DNA of 64,000 nucleotides, from contig NZ_LT985980.1 of NCBI RefSeq assembly GCF_900291985.1, forward strand, positions 646,001 through 710,000, written 5' to 3'. How positions within the stretch are numbered: position 1 is the stretch's first letter; each line of letters opens with the position of its first letter. This DNA comes from Lysinibacillus timonensis. Its GTDB lineage: Bacteria > Bacillota > Bacilli > Bacillales_A > Planococcaceae. This document shows positions 1 through 8,051 of this stretch, one piece after another. The notes under the pieces are model-generated. The model was not told the origin of the DNA and searched no databases. It saw only the letters and a list, made by a program, of their open reading frames with translations. The translations under genes were made by a program, and so were the position numbers.

Positions 1-172
1 AGAAATTTTAGCCCCATATATTCAGGCAAATACAGAAATCTATACTTGTGGCCCTACACCATTTATGGAGACAGTTATTTCAATTGCTAAAGAACTAAAT
101 ATTCCCGATGAAAAAATCCATTATGAGTTCTTTGGACCTGCCATGACAATAAAAGCGTTCGAAAACTCTTAA
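1..172 (+). CDS. hmp: Flavohemoglobin / nitric oxide dioxygenase, C-terminal end (partial)
   Basis: Only the last 56 residues are in the window; the gene enters from the left edge and is read from base 2. The fragment carries CGPTPFM near its middle and ends with HYEFFGPAM, which match the NAD-binding C-terminus of flavohemoglobins that convert nitric oxide to nitrate using NAD(P)H, FAD and heme. The heme and FAD domains lie outside the window. The stop is TAA at 170-172, followed by a strong hairpin. Other ferredoxin-reductase-type proteins share the CGP motif, but the HYEFFGPA ending favours Hmp. Confidence 0.8.
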   Translation, partial: EILAPYIQANTEIYTCGPTPFMETVISIAKELNIPDEKIHYEFFGPAMTIKAFENS

Positions 173-198
173 ATGTGGTTCTAGAAATATTATACTAA

Positions 199-262
199 AA
201 ATAAAATTCACCCTAAATTAATGCCATTGACTCAGCATCTATTTAGGGTGATTTTATTTATT
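199..262. terminator. Bidirectional terminator between hmp and the metallo-hydrolase
   Basis: Long AT-flanked inverted repeat: an arm ending CACCCTAAAT (about 201-218) pairs with ATTTAGGGTG and following bases (241-257). T-rich tracts on both sides let it serve the two convergent genes. Confidence 0.75.
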
Positions 263-291
263 TATTCAATATACAAGTACAAAAATACCAA

Positions 292-1236
292 CTATACTCG
301 AGAATATATCATAATATCTTCTTGTTGTTTTTTATAGACCAGTCCTTCATTTTCCAAAAGATCTAAATAGCCAATTGTTTTAGATAATGTAAGACCTAAT
401 TCTGTCTGATAAATCGAAGCATAGAGTTGTTTCATCACTTCGAACACTGATTTCGGTTTATTTAATAAACTATACACTTGTTTAGAACGCATTTGATCTC
501 GTTCTAGCCGTTTTGTAATGAGTTCAGTGACATTGGTCACTTCGTTTCCATGTCCCGTAAAGACTCTATTAACCTGTAAAGAGCTTAATAACCGCAACGA
601 ATTTTGATATTGGATCATTGACTTCGGTCTATTATTTGATAAATCAACAGGAGGTTCAACTAATGGATTGGATGCTACTTGTTCTAATAACAGATCACCA
701 CCAATAACTGTATTAGAATGTACATCAAGAAATACTAAATGACTCTGTGCATGACCTGGTGTGTAAAAGGTTTTTAATCCTGGATGACCAGGTACCTCAT
801 CACCATCATCCAGGAATCCTGTTAAAGGGATTGTCCCCATATACTCTAGATCGTTCATACGGTTATATATAATTTTTTCGATATACGATTTAGGGACTGC
901 CTGCTTCATTAATTCTTGTTTATAAAACTCGTCTATATAAATTAAAAAATCTTTAGATTTTCTAATCCAATAATCCGTATATTGATGCCCCAATATTGTT
1001 GAATTTGGAAAGGCATCTATCCACCCAGAGTGGTCAGGATGATGATGTGTAAGTACTATTTGCTCTATATCCTCTAATTGATATCCAGCTTCACTTATCC
1101 CCTTTTTGACAGCCTTATATGCCTCATCTGTTTTAGGACCAACATCAAATAGTGTTAATGCATCCCCTTTGACTAAAAAAGCATTTACGTCCCCTATTGA
1201 ATATGGCGTAGGTATGGTTATTTTATGTATATTCAA
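292..1236 (-). CDS. MBL-fold metallo-hydrolase (YqjP-like)
   Basis: A 314-residue metallo-beta-lactamase-fold hydrolase, predicted cytoplasmic. The zinc motif HHHPDH is at residues 64-69, with further metal ligands in TPGHAQSH and a TGHG motif near residue 230. A C-terminal winged-helix-like region follows, as in the YqjP and lactonase-like subfamily. The substrate is unknown; thioesters, lactones or small esters are all possible. The start is TTG, eight bases after a GGGGG Shine-Dalgarno, with no better ATG nearby. The gene lies next to proC as yqjP lies next to proI (yqjO) in Bacillus subtilis, here divergently. Confidence 0.8.
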   Translation of the reverse strand: MNIHKITIPTPYSIGDVNAFLVKGDALTLFDVGPKTDEAYKAVKKGISEAGYQLEDIEQIVLTHHHPDHSGWIDAFPNSTILGHQYTDYWIRKSKDFLIYIDEFYKQELMKQAVPKSYIEKIIYNRMNDLEYMGTIPLTGFLDDGDEVPGHPGLKTFYTPGHAQSHLVFLDVHSNTVIGGDLLLEQVASNPLVEPPVDLSNNRPKSMIQYQNSLRLLSSLQVNRVFTGHGNEVTNVTELITKRLERDQMRSKQVYSLLNKPKSVFEVMKQLYASIYQTELGLTLSKTIGYLDLLENEGLVYKKQQEDIMIYSRV

Positions 1237-1334
1237 TCTTATAGCCCCCTATTACGGAAAACAATTATTTCAGTAAAATAACTAATATTTTCATCCATTT
1301 TACTTCTTTTTGCTAAATTCGTCCATGTTCAGTG

Positions 1335-1363
1335 TTGACTTATTTTCTCATAGTGCCTATAAT
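1335..1363 (+). promoter_or_regulatory. Sigma-A promoter of the proC T-box leader
   Basis: TTGACT (1335-1340) and TATAAT (1358-1363) are separated by 17 bases, an almost ideal vegetative promoter. It drives the leader RNA described next. Confidence 0.8.
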
Positions 1364-1390
1364 TTTCATAATATTTAATATTTAATACAA

Positions 1391-1622
1391 TGACGAAGCC
1401 AAGTAAATGAATGGATGGTTTAAGAGAGTGCTATATTTTGGTGTAATTAGCATAACCCTCTCTATTCATTGAACCTACTTCTGAGTAGTCATGACAACAT
1501 GACCGTAACCTTTGCGATAAAAGGAATGAAGTTGTGCCAATTATTTGGCGAACTAAGGTGGTACCGCGGAAACAAGCATGCGTTTTTCGTCCTTATTAGG
1601 ATGAAAAACGCATTTTTTTATA
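1391..1622 (+). promoter_or_regulatory. T-box riboswitch (proline specifier) upstream of proC
   Basis: The canonical T-box core AAGGTGGTACCGCGG is at 1555-1569. A stem I-like region (about 1391-1495) contains GAACCTACTT, where CCT at 1474-1476 reads as the specifier triplet for proline. A terminator hairpin (about 1578-1612, arms with GCGTTTTTCGTCC and its complement) and a T run follow. Uncharged tRNA-Pro should stabilise the antiterminator and switch on proline synthesis. The short reading frame across this region is not a gene. Confidence 0.92.
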
Positions 1623-1653
1623 CTTTTTATTTGGAATTAATGGAGGGGTTACT

Positions 1654-2460
1654 ATGCAAAAAGTCATGTTTGTTGGGGCAGGTTCCATGGCTGAAGCGTT
1701 AATACAAGGATGGATTGAACGCGAAGTTGTGGATGCCAGACATATATACGTATCGAATCGGTCAAATTTTGAAAGACTTGATTATTTAAGCTTGAAATAC
1801 GGCGTTAATATTTTACAAAAAAGAGAAAGTTTATTTGATGCTGATTTAATTGTATTAGCAGTTAAGCCAAAAGATAGTAAAGCTGCAATGGAATCGATTA
1901 AAGCTTACATTCCACAACATACGCCAATTTTAACCGTTATGGCGGGAATATCGATGGATTCTATTGTTCAATATTTAGGCGAACGCCCTATTGCCCGTGT
2001 TATGCCGAACACATCTGCCACAATTGGGATGTCCGCAAGTGGGGTTGCCTTTAACCAGAAAGTAACTGAACATTTAAAAAGTCACTACTATCAAATGCTT
2101 CATGCAATCGGTATTGTTATTGAAGTGGAAGAAGATAAACTGCATGCTGTAACAGCACTTTCAGGGAGTGGTCCAGCCTACTTATATTATTTACTCGAAG
2201 CCTGGGAAAAAGTTGGTACTGAATTTGGATTATCAAAAGAAACTGTTCGCCAATTAATGATCCAAACAATTGCAGGTTCAGCAGCTATGTTACAGCGGGG
2301 AAATGAAGAACCAGATGTACTTCGTCGTAAAGTTACTAGCCCTGGTGGTACGACTGAAGCTGGTATTCGTGCTTTAGAAAACTTAAAATTCAATGAAGCT
2401 ATTTACGAGTGTATTAAAAGTGCAGAGGCAAGATCTAGAGAACTAGCTAAGGGCGAATAA
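1654..2460 (+). CDS. proC: Pyrroline-5-carboxylate reductase
   Basis: A 268-residue enzyme, normal length for the family, that reduces 1-pyrroline-5-carboxylate to proline with NAD(P)H, the last step of proline synthesis. The N-terminal dinucleotide motif reads VGAGSMAEA (about residues 7-15), and the C-terminal catalytic and dimer region holds LSGSGPAYLYYLLEA and SPGGTTEAGI. The ATG follows GGAGGGG with good spacing. Control by the proline T-box just upstream matches the function. By position next to a YqjP-like hydrolase it corresponds to ProI (YqjO) of Bacillus subtilis. Other proline genes are not in the window. Confidence 0.95.
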   Translation: MQKVMFVGAGSMAEALIQGWIEREVVDARHIYVSNRSNFERLDYLSLKYGVNILQKRESLFDADLIVLAVKPKDSKAAMESIKAYIPQHTPILTVMAGISMDSIVQYLGERPIARVMPNTSATIGMSASGVAFNQKVTEHLKSHYYQMLHAIGIVIEVEEDKLHAVTALSGSGPAYLYYLLEAWEKVGTEFGLSKETVRQLMIQTIAGSAAMLQRGNEEPDVLRRKVTSPGGTTEAGIRALENLKFNEAIYECIKSAEARSRELAKGE

Positions 2461-2560
2461 TTCAATTAAATGATTCGTTTCTTTATGTACAAATCAAAAT
2501 CTTTCATTATTTTTCCTAAGTTCGGTAAGATAAAGATAGTTATCTGAAAGGAGAATCACT

Positions 2561-3580
2561 ATGGTAAAACTTTTCGAGAGCTATCAATTACGAAACATCG
2601 AGTTGAGAAATCGTATTGTCATGTCGCCTATGTGTATGTATCAAGCAAAACAAGATGGCTTTACTACTGACTTCCATTTTGTCCACTATATATCACGAGC
2701 AGTTGGTCAAGTTGGTCTAATCATTTTCGAATCAACTGGAGTGTTACCAGAGGGGCGAATTACAGAAAATGACTTAGGTATCTGGAGTGATGACCATATT
2801 GAAGGTCTATCAAAAATTGTCTCAACTATTAAAACTTACGGTTCAAAAGCTGGAATTCAACTAGGGCACGCGGGGAGAAAAGCAACAGTGAATGGAGAAA
2901 TATTCGCTCCATCTGCCATTCGCTTCAATGAAGAATATAAAACACCAAAAGAAATGTCCATACAGGATATTAAAAGAACAATAGAAGCTTTTAAAGAAGC
3001 AGCAATTCGAGCAGTTAAAGCTGGATTTGATGTACTGGAAATTCATGCTGCACATGGATATTTAATTAACGAATTCCTATCTCCACTTACGAATAAAAGG
3101 ACAGATCAATATGGTGGTGTCCCTGAAAATCGATATCGTATCCTTCGTGAAATTATTGATGCAATTCGTTCAGTTTGGCAAGGTCCCCTCTTTGTGCGAA
3201 TTTCTGCAAAGGAATATATGGAAGGCGGCTTAAATCCTGAGGACTACATACAATTTGCGTTATGGATGAAGTCCCAAGAAGTCGATTTAATTGATGTAAG
3301 TTCAGGTGGTGTGGTACTAGCCAAAGTTGAATCATTTCCTTTATATCAAGTTCCTTATTCTGAAACGATTAGACAAGGTGCTAGTGTACCCACTGGATCT
3401 GTTGGTATGATCACAACTGGTACAGAAGCAGAGGAAATTTTACAACAAAATAAGGCCGACTTAGTCTTCATTGGTCGCGAACTACTAAGAGATCCATATT
3501 TCCCTTATCACGCAGCTAAGCAATTAGGGATAACACTGGATGCTCCTAATGACTCATATAGTCGCGGTTGGAGATTCTAA
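2561..3580 (+). CDS. namA: NADPH dehydrogenase, old yellow enzyme family (YqjM/NamA-like)
   Basis: A 339-residue FMN-dependent ene-reductase, predicted cytosolic. The start region has [11 protein letters not shown], with Cys25 in the place of the flavin-tuning cysteine of Yqj[20 protein letters not shown] carries the paired histidines that bind substrate oxygen, and [10 protein letters not shown] and [10 protein letters not shown] form the phosphate-binding end of the TIM barrel. Family members reduce activated C=C bonds with NADPH; the physiological substrate is uncertain and a stress role is often suggested. The ATG follows AAAGGAG. The gene stands alone, with a terminator after it, in the yqjM position relative to rnz and proC. 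Confidence 0.92.
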   Translation: MVKLFESYQLRNIELRNRIVMSPMCMYQAKQDGFTTDFHFVHYISRAVGQVGLIIFESTGVLPEGRITENDLGIWSDDHIEGLSKIVSTIKTYGSKAGIQLGHAGRKATVNGEIFAPSAIRFNEEYKTPKEMSIQDIKRTIEAFKEAAIRAVKAGFDVLEIHAAHGYLINEFLSPLTNKRTDQYGGVPENRYRILREIIDAIRSVWQGPLFVRISAKEYMEGGLNPEDYIQFALWMKSQEVDLIDVSSGGVVLAKVESFPLYQVPYSETIRQGASVPTGSVGMITTGTEAEEILQQNKADLVFIGRELLRDPYFPYHAAKQLGITLDAPNDSYSRGWRF

Positions 3581-3616
3581 TACTCTCAACTAAATAAAAG
3601 ATATATAATAAGCTAT

Positions 3617-3652
3617 AAGCGTGCGACAATGAACTGTCACACGCTTTTTATT
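3617..3652 (+). terminator. Terminator after namA
   Basis: Hairpin with arms AAGCGTGCGACA and TGTCACACGCTT followed by a T-rich tract. It lies between convergent genes. Confidence 0.75.
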
Positions 3653-3702
3653 ATGCAAGCTCTAATATTTTCTAATATATAATATCTCATATAAATTACT
3701 AG

Positions 3703-4632
3703 TTACTGCTGTAACATTACTTTTCTAAACTCCTCTAGAAATGCTTCATAATGAAGATTAGTGGCAATTTTAGTTTTTCCTTTTTTACTTGTTGGTCGAT
3801 AATCGATATAAGACATCCCCTTAGCCTCAGTACTCTCAATTACATGTGCATCGAATTGTATGTAATCAACAATAGATGGTTCCTTTACAACCATGACTGT
3901 TAGAAGATCATGAATCGGTGCACCTTGAATTCCTGGTACACTTTTTTGATAGTAATCAAAATAATATTGAAAGATAGGCTCCATGATAGGCGCGTAAATG
4001 TTGTTTAGATTTTTTGAGGTCGCAATCACGGTTTCCTGAGTTAAAATAGCATGTTGAGTAACATTTAACGGAGTGATCGTCAAATTATGCGCAAACTTCA
4101 AAACAAAATTAGACGAAGCAGGATCACCATAGAAATTTGCTTCTGCCAATGCTGTAATGTTCCCCGGAACAAAAAAAGCTCCACCCATTACAAAAAACGA
4201 ATTAATCATCTTCATTTGATCTGGATATAGTATAAAAACGGTTGCTAAAGTGGTGGATCGTCCAGTATCTACAATGATGAGTTGATTATTATATTTCTCT
4301 ATGATGTAACGAATGGTATCAAAAGGGTAAACTTGATATTTAAAATTACTAGGTGGTTGTATAGGTCCAATTCCATTTTCGCCGTGTATCTCAGGATAAA
4401 ACTTCGTATCATTCTGCTGAACAGGCTTAGATACACCCGGAATAATAGGTATATCTTTTCTACCTGCTAATTCCAACAAGTAAGCAGCATTAGCTGTTGC
4501 CTGGTCTTTTGTAACATTTCCATAACTAGTGACAATACCAACCAGTTCAATCTCCGGATCTAAAATAGAATACATTATGGCTAGTGAATCATCAATTCCA
4601 GGATCACAAAATAATAAAATTTTCTTCGTGAT
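3703..4632 (-). CDS. Inosine-uridine preferring nucleoside hydrolase, apparent AUC start
   Basis: A nucleoside hydrolase of 309 residues if it begins at ATC (4630-4632). Such enzymes split nucleosides into base and ribose. From the ATC the protein begins MTKKILLFCDPGIDDSLAI, giving the metal-binding DPGIDD motif at residues 10-15. The first in-frame ATG (4573-4575) would remove this motif and destroy the active site. No ATG, GTG or TTG lies in frame in the leader, while a purine-rich AAGGGGG sits eight bases before the ATC. Later motifs include FVMGGAFFVPGN and EANFYGDPASSNFVL. Either the gene uses a rare AUC start, or the start codon was mutated and the gene is impaired. Confidence 0.8.
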   Translation of the reverse strand: MTKKILLFCDPGIDDSLAIMYSILDPEIELVGIVTSYGNVTKDQATANAAYLLELAGRKDIPIIPGVSKPVQQNDTKFYPEIHGENGIGPIQPPSNFKYQVYPFDTIRYIIEKYNNQLIIVDTGRSTTLATVFILYPDQMKMINSFFVMGGAFFVPGNITALAEANFYGDPASSNFVLKFAHNLTITPLNVTQHAILTQETVIATSKNLNNIYAPIMEPIFQYYFDYYQKSVPGIQGAPIHDLLTVMVVKEPSIVDYIQFDAHVIESTEAKGMSYIDYRPTSKKGKTKIATNLHYEAFLEEFRKVMLQQ

Positions 4633-4890
4633 TGGTAGTACCCCCTTCCCTCCATTCTATTTCAAGATGAAGAAATCATGCATAATTTATATATGATGTA
4701 TCTCTGTATTCTTTCACGTACTTACGGAATATGAGAACCCTTCGGCCGTATAAAATATTTGATTAACCAATTTCACAAAGCCTCAATATGATAGACTCAT
4801 ATATTTTGAGTAACTTATCTTTTAAAGTAATGCATCTTCGTTGAAAACATTAACAACCTTTTCGATTTGTTCACTTCGTAATCTGATTTG

Positions 4891-4919
4891 TTGACGAATG
4901 GTTAACACTGAGATATATT
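4891..4919 (+). promoter_or_regulatory. Sigma-A promoter of the manganese riboswitch transcript
   Basis: TTGACG (4891-4896) and TATATT (4914-4919) are 17 bases apart, just upstream of the aptamer. Confidence 0.7.
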
Positions 4920-4935
4920 AAAGATACTTATTATA

Positions 4936-5042
4936 AATAGTTCTCCTAAAGGGGAGTAGCTTTTACAATTGAGTCGTCACTTCGGAAGTTTTGTGCTTCC
5001 CGGCTTAGTTGGCAACGAACTTGTTGTTAGCAAGACCTTTAC
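4936..5042 (+). promoter_or_regulatory. yybP-ykoY manganese riboswitch
   Basis: The leader contains GGGGAGTAGC (4951-4960), GTCGTCACTTCGG, CCGGCTTAG and GCAAGACCTTT, the conserved elements of the yybP-ykoY Mn2+-sensing aptamer. It precedes a TerC-family gene, the classic target (ykoY). Mn2+ binding should disrupt the terminator and allow expression of the membrane protein. Confidence 0.9.
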
Positions 5043-5070
5043 CTTGTTTGGTAAAGGTCTTTTATTATTT
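5033..5070 (+). terminator. Riboswitch-controlled terminator 1
   Basis: Arms AGACCTTTACC (5033-5043) and GGTAAAGGTCT (5050-5060) followed by a T-rich run. The left arm overlaps the conserved 3' end of the aptamer, so ligand binding can compete with it. Confidence 0.85.
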
Positions 5071-5075
5071 TTTTC

Positions 5076-5112
5076 AACCTTTACCATTTGTGGTAAAGGT
5101 TTTTTTGTTTTT
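5076..5112 (+). terminator. Second tandem terminator in the same leader
   Basis: Arms AACCTTTACCA (5076-5086) and TGGTAAAGGTT (5091-5101) plus a T run. It is a near copy of terminator 1, placed 15 bases downstream of it and upstream of the coding region. Confidence 0.8.
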
Positions 5113-5271
5113 ATATTCGCTTTAACCAGACATCTAAGAAACATTTATTAATAAGCACTCTAAAACGAATGGAGTTGAACAATGTGAATTAGTTAGAAAG
5201 AGACACTCTTAGAAATACGAGATTATTCCGTGGAGTAGACCTATAAAACTTATAATAAGGAGGATTTTTAT

Positions 5272-6045
5272 ATGGAATTATCGATTCTATTAGAATATGG
5301 ATGGGTATTAGTTCTATTAGTTGCGCTTGAAGGATTACTTGCAGCTGATAATGCACTTGTTTTAGCAATTATGGTAAAGCATCTTCCGGAAGACGAAAGA
5401 AAAAAAGCTCTCTTTTATGGTTTAGCCGGAGCATTCATTTTCCGTTTCGCATCACTATTTCTCATTTCTTTCCTTGTGGATGTATGGCAAATTCAAGCAA
5501 TTGGAGCCCTATATCTTTTATTTATCGCCATTAACCACATTGTTAGAAAGCTAGTCTTTAAAAAGAAAGCAGAGGATTCTGAGGATGCTATGGAGGAAAA
5601 GAAGAAATCAGGCTTTTGGGGAACTGTTCTAAAAGTTGAATTAGCAGATATCGCATTTGCAATAGATTCAATTCTTGCTGCAGTAGCATTAGCGGTAACA
5701 CTTCCAAACACAAATCTACCACAGATTGGCGGCTTGGATGGCGGAAAATTCCTTGTTATCTTTTTAGGTGGTTTAATTGGTTTAATTATTATGCGTTTCG
5801 CTGCTAACCTTTTTGTAAAGCTACTTCAATCAAGACCTGGACTTGAAATTGCAGCATTTACGATCGTAGGCTGGGTTGGTGTTAAGCTTGCTGTCTTAAC
5901 CCTAGGACACCCGGACATCGGTGTAATATCTTACGAATTTGCCCATTCTAAGGAATGGAAAATATTCTTCTACGCTGTATTAATAATCATTGCAGCAGTT
6001 GGTTGGTTCATGTCAAAAGATAACAAAGAACAGTCAACACAATAG
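5272..6045 (+). CDS. TerC-family integral membrane protein (YkoY-like, probable manganese exporter)
   Basis: A 257-residue membrane protein with about seven hydrophobic segments. Acidic residues inside membrane segments (EGLLAADNALVLAI near residue 20; KVELADIAFAIDSILAA near residue 125) are the hallmark of TerC proteins. A charged loop (KKKAEDSEDAMEEKKK) separates the two halves. Family members on yybP-ykoY riboswitches have been linked to Mn2+ export or metalation of secreted proteins. The ATG follows AAGGAGG. The gene stands alone, and its control by the upstream Mn2+ riboswitch supports a manganese role. Confidence 0.88.
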   Translation: MELSILLEYGWVLVLLVALEGLLAADNALVLAIMVKHLPEDERKKALFYGLAGAFIFRFASLFLISFLVDVWQIQAIGALYLLFIAINHIVRKLVFKKKAEDSEDAMEEKKKSGFWGTVLKVELADIAFAIDSILAAVALAVTLPNTNLPQIGGLDGGKFLVIFLGGLIGLIIMRFAANLFVKLLQSRPGLEIAAFTIVGWVGVKLAVLTLGHPDIGVISYEFAHSKEWKIFFYAVLIIIAAVGWFMSKDNKEQSTQ

Positions 6046-6065
6046 CTTTAAACATAGAAAGAGTA

Positions 6066-6516
6066 TGAGGCTGGGACAGAAGTGGAAAAGAACAGTTCTT
6101 CTTTCATTTTAAATAGTACTTTTTGGATATGTGAACGTTCGTTTCCGATGCAAATTTTATTTGCACCGAAAGCAAAGCGACAGGTGCAGACTTCGCTTTC
6201 CACGGGGAAGCCTTGAGCCTCCTCGAGCTCAAGCTCTGCGGGGTCTCGGGCCAACAGGATGTTGGTCACAAAGGCGTTGCCACAGGACGTGGCGCTTTTA
6301 GCCTTTGTTCATCTATGCTTCTACATCCCGTAGGAAGGCTTTGCCTTGCATCGAAAGCGAAGCGACAAATTTATTTGCACCGAAAGCGAAGCGACAGGTG
6401 CAGATGCACTCTCAGTCTACATCTTCAACGAACGGCTTCCAAATAAACAAGTAAGCAAATTTTTATTATATCAAAACCACTCTGTTTGTTGAAAACTAAC
6501 TTCTGTCCCAGCCTCA
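6066..6516. repeat. 451-bp non-coding element with perfect 18-bp inverted ends
   Basis: The ends are TGAGGCTGGGACAGAAGT (6066-6083) and its exact reverse complement (6499-6516). Inside are two near-identical 31-base direct repeats (6161-6191 and 6374-6404) built on GCACCGAAAGC and GCGACAGGTGCAGA, a third partial copy near 6348, and a GC-richer palindromic block (about 6193-6350, CCTTGAGCCTCCTCG and CTCTGCGGGGTCTCG). No convincing protein is encoded; short frames through it are stop-free by composition. It resembles dispersed intergenic repeats of Bacillaceae and Planococcaceae. A decayed relative may lie at 50060-50662. Confidence 0.75.
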
Positions 6517-6557
6517 TTTACCTCAATAGGTTACACTTTCTCATTTATATTACATTT

Positions 6558-6788
6558 TCAAAGAGTTCCAGCTTTCATTCTTTTAGAAATGGAGTATGTA
6601 GTGTACATAGCCATCGGTGCAAGTACGATTACGAGTATTAACCAAAAATTTAATGCATCTGCTGCTTTAAGCCCTTCAAAATTCGTAACAATGTAAATTA
6701 TTACCCCCACTAATAGGAGATAACTTAAAACATTCGGAAATATAACTAGTAAACGTAAAACTGCTGGATTTATTTTCGGTTCATTCAT
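6558..6788 (-). CDS. Small two-helix membrane protein, unknown function
   Basis: A 76-residue protein with two clear hydrophobic segments (LLVIFPNVLSYLLLVGVIIY, about residues 13-32, and FWLILVIVLAPMAMYTTY, about 48-65) and a basic C-terminal tail. I do not recognise a named family. It has a good Shine-Dalgarno (GGGGAGGG before ATG) and codon use like its neighbours. It lies between the repeat element and rnz and is probably monocistronic. Confidence 0.65.
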   Translation of the reverse strand: MNEPKINPAVLRLLVIFPNVLSYLLLVGVIIYIVTNFEGLKAADALNFWLILVIVLAPMAMYTTYSISKRMKAGTL

Positions 6789-7014
6789 TCATATCCCTCC
6801 CCTTTATTTCTCTATTCTAATATAAATCTACTCGGTATTACTATTTTTTTCTATAGTTATCTTTCGTTTTATTCTCGTATAAGGCTACTTGGGACATTTC
6901 TAATGACATTTCACCTTATTTTTTCTCATAGTGCGCTACTACACAACCTGTATCTCAACATGTCTATTCAAATATTAGTAATGAAAAAACACACCCAATT
7001 AGGTGTGCATACCA

Positions 7015-7956
7015 TTAATTTTCTTTAATCAATTGATTATCTTTCCATAAAAAATGTGTAAAATCATTCGCAATCATGACATTATTAAAAAGTTCTTTTG
7101 CTTCAACTAGAAGGGCTTCTAGATCATGTTGTAAAAACCGCGCACTAATATGATTTAAAATCAAATACTTTGCATCTGCCTCACGAGCTATTGTTGCAGC
7201 TTCAACATTTGTAGAATGTCCATAACTACTAGCCAGATTAAAAGTAGAATGGTCGAAGGTAGCTTCATGGACGACAATATCTGCATTTCTACTTAAATCT
7301 TTTGCATTATGGCAAAATTTTGTGTCCCCTAAAATGGTAACTATAAACCCTTTTTTTGGCGGAGCCGTCACATCTTGGCTATAAACCATCTTACCGTCTT
7401 CTAATTCGATATCTTCTCCGTTTTTTAACCTACCTAATAAAGGACCTTTTGGTACTCCGAATTCCCTCGCTTTTTCAATGAGTAGTTCACCAGGTAAAGG
7501 CTTTTGCTCAATTCGATAGCCAAAACATTGAATGACATGCTCCAGTTCATTTGCTATAACGATAAATTGGGCGTCTTCAAATATGACTCCTTCCTGAACT
7601 TCTACAAATTCAATAGGATATGTGATATGGGTCTTTGATAATTCAAATGAATATTGCACCCACTCCTTTAATCCTTTTGGTCCGTATATAGTTAACGTAT
7701 CTTCCCCGCCTAAAAAAGATCTCGAACTTAGTAATCCTGGAAGCCCGAATATATGATCACCATGTAGATGAGTAATAAATATTTTTTCTATTTTACGAGG
7801 CCGAATGGATGTGTATAGTATTTGATGTTGTGTTGCTTCCCCACAATCAAACAGCCATATCGTACCACGTTCTTCTAATAGTTTTAATGCAAGTGCACTT
7901 GTGTTTCGTTCTTTTGAAGGCATACCAGCACCTGTACCTAAAAATTGTAGTTGCAT
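7015..7956 (-). CDS. rnz: Ribonuclease Z
   Basis: A 313-residue endonuclease that matures tRNA 3' ends, in the cytoplasm. The metallo-beta-lactamase motif THLHGDH is at residues 62-68, with LGTGAGMPSKERN at the N-terminus, the tRNase Z pattern VTILGDTKFC, and HATFDHSTF and NHISARF further on, all typical of RNase Z. The start MQLQFLGTG (7956) is chosen over the in-frame codon five residues upstream because it has a GGTG Shine-Dalgarno at sensible distance and matches the usual N-terminus. The gene sits between dinB and namA, in the yqjK position of Bacillus subtilis. Confidence 0.93.
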   Translation of the reverse strand: MQLQFLGTGAGMPSKERNTSALALKLLEERGTIWLFDCGEATQHQILYTSIRPRKIEKIFITHLHGDHIFGLPGLLSSRSFLGGEDTLTIYGPKGLKEWVQYSFELSKTHITYPIEFVEVQEGVIFEDAQFIVIANELEHVIQCFGYRIEQKPLPGELLIEKAREFGVPKGPLLGRLKNGEDIELEDGKMVYSQDVTAPPKKGFIVTILGDTKFCHNAKDLSRNADIVVHEATFDHSTFNLASSYGHSTNVEAATIAREADAKYLILNHISARFLQHDLEALLVEAKELFNNVMIANDFTHFLWKDNQLIKEN

Positions 7957-8051
7957 TTTTAAACACCACATTCTATATTTTTTCGTTTTAAGTCATTTGG
8001 AATGAACAACTTAACGCTTTAATCATGTTCTCCTAGATTCCAATTTAAAAA

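Noticed and set aside
1469-1702. 77-residue frame upstream of proC
   Set aside because: It runs through the T-box and its terminator hairpin and overlaps the proC start.
4969-5112. Direct repeats read as a small CRISPR or insertion remnant
   Set aside because: The repeats are two tandem terminators of a known riboswitch leader.
4969-5151. 60-residue frame upstream of the TerC gene
   Set aside because: It lies inside the manganese riboswitch and its two terminators; composition follows the hairpins.
6048-6446. Two short overlapping frames in the repeat element
   Set aside because: They follow the repeat units on opposite strands, have no ribosome-binding site and resemble no protein.
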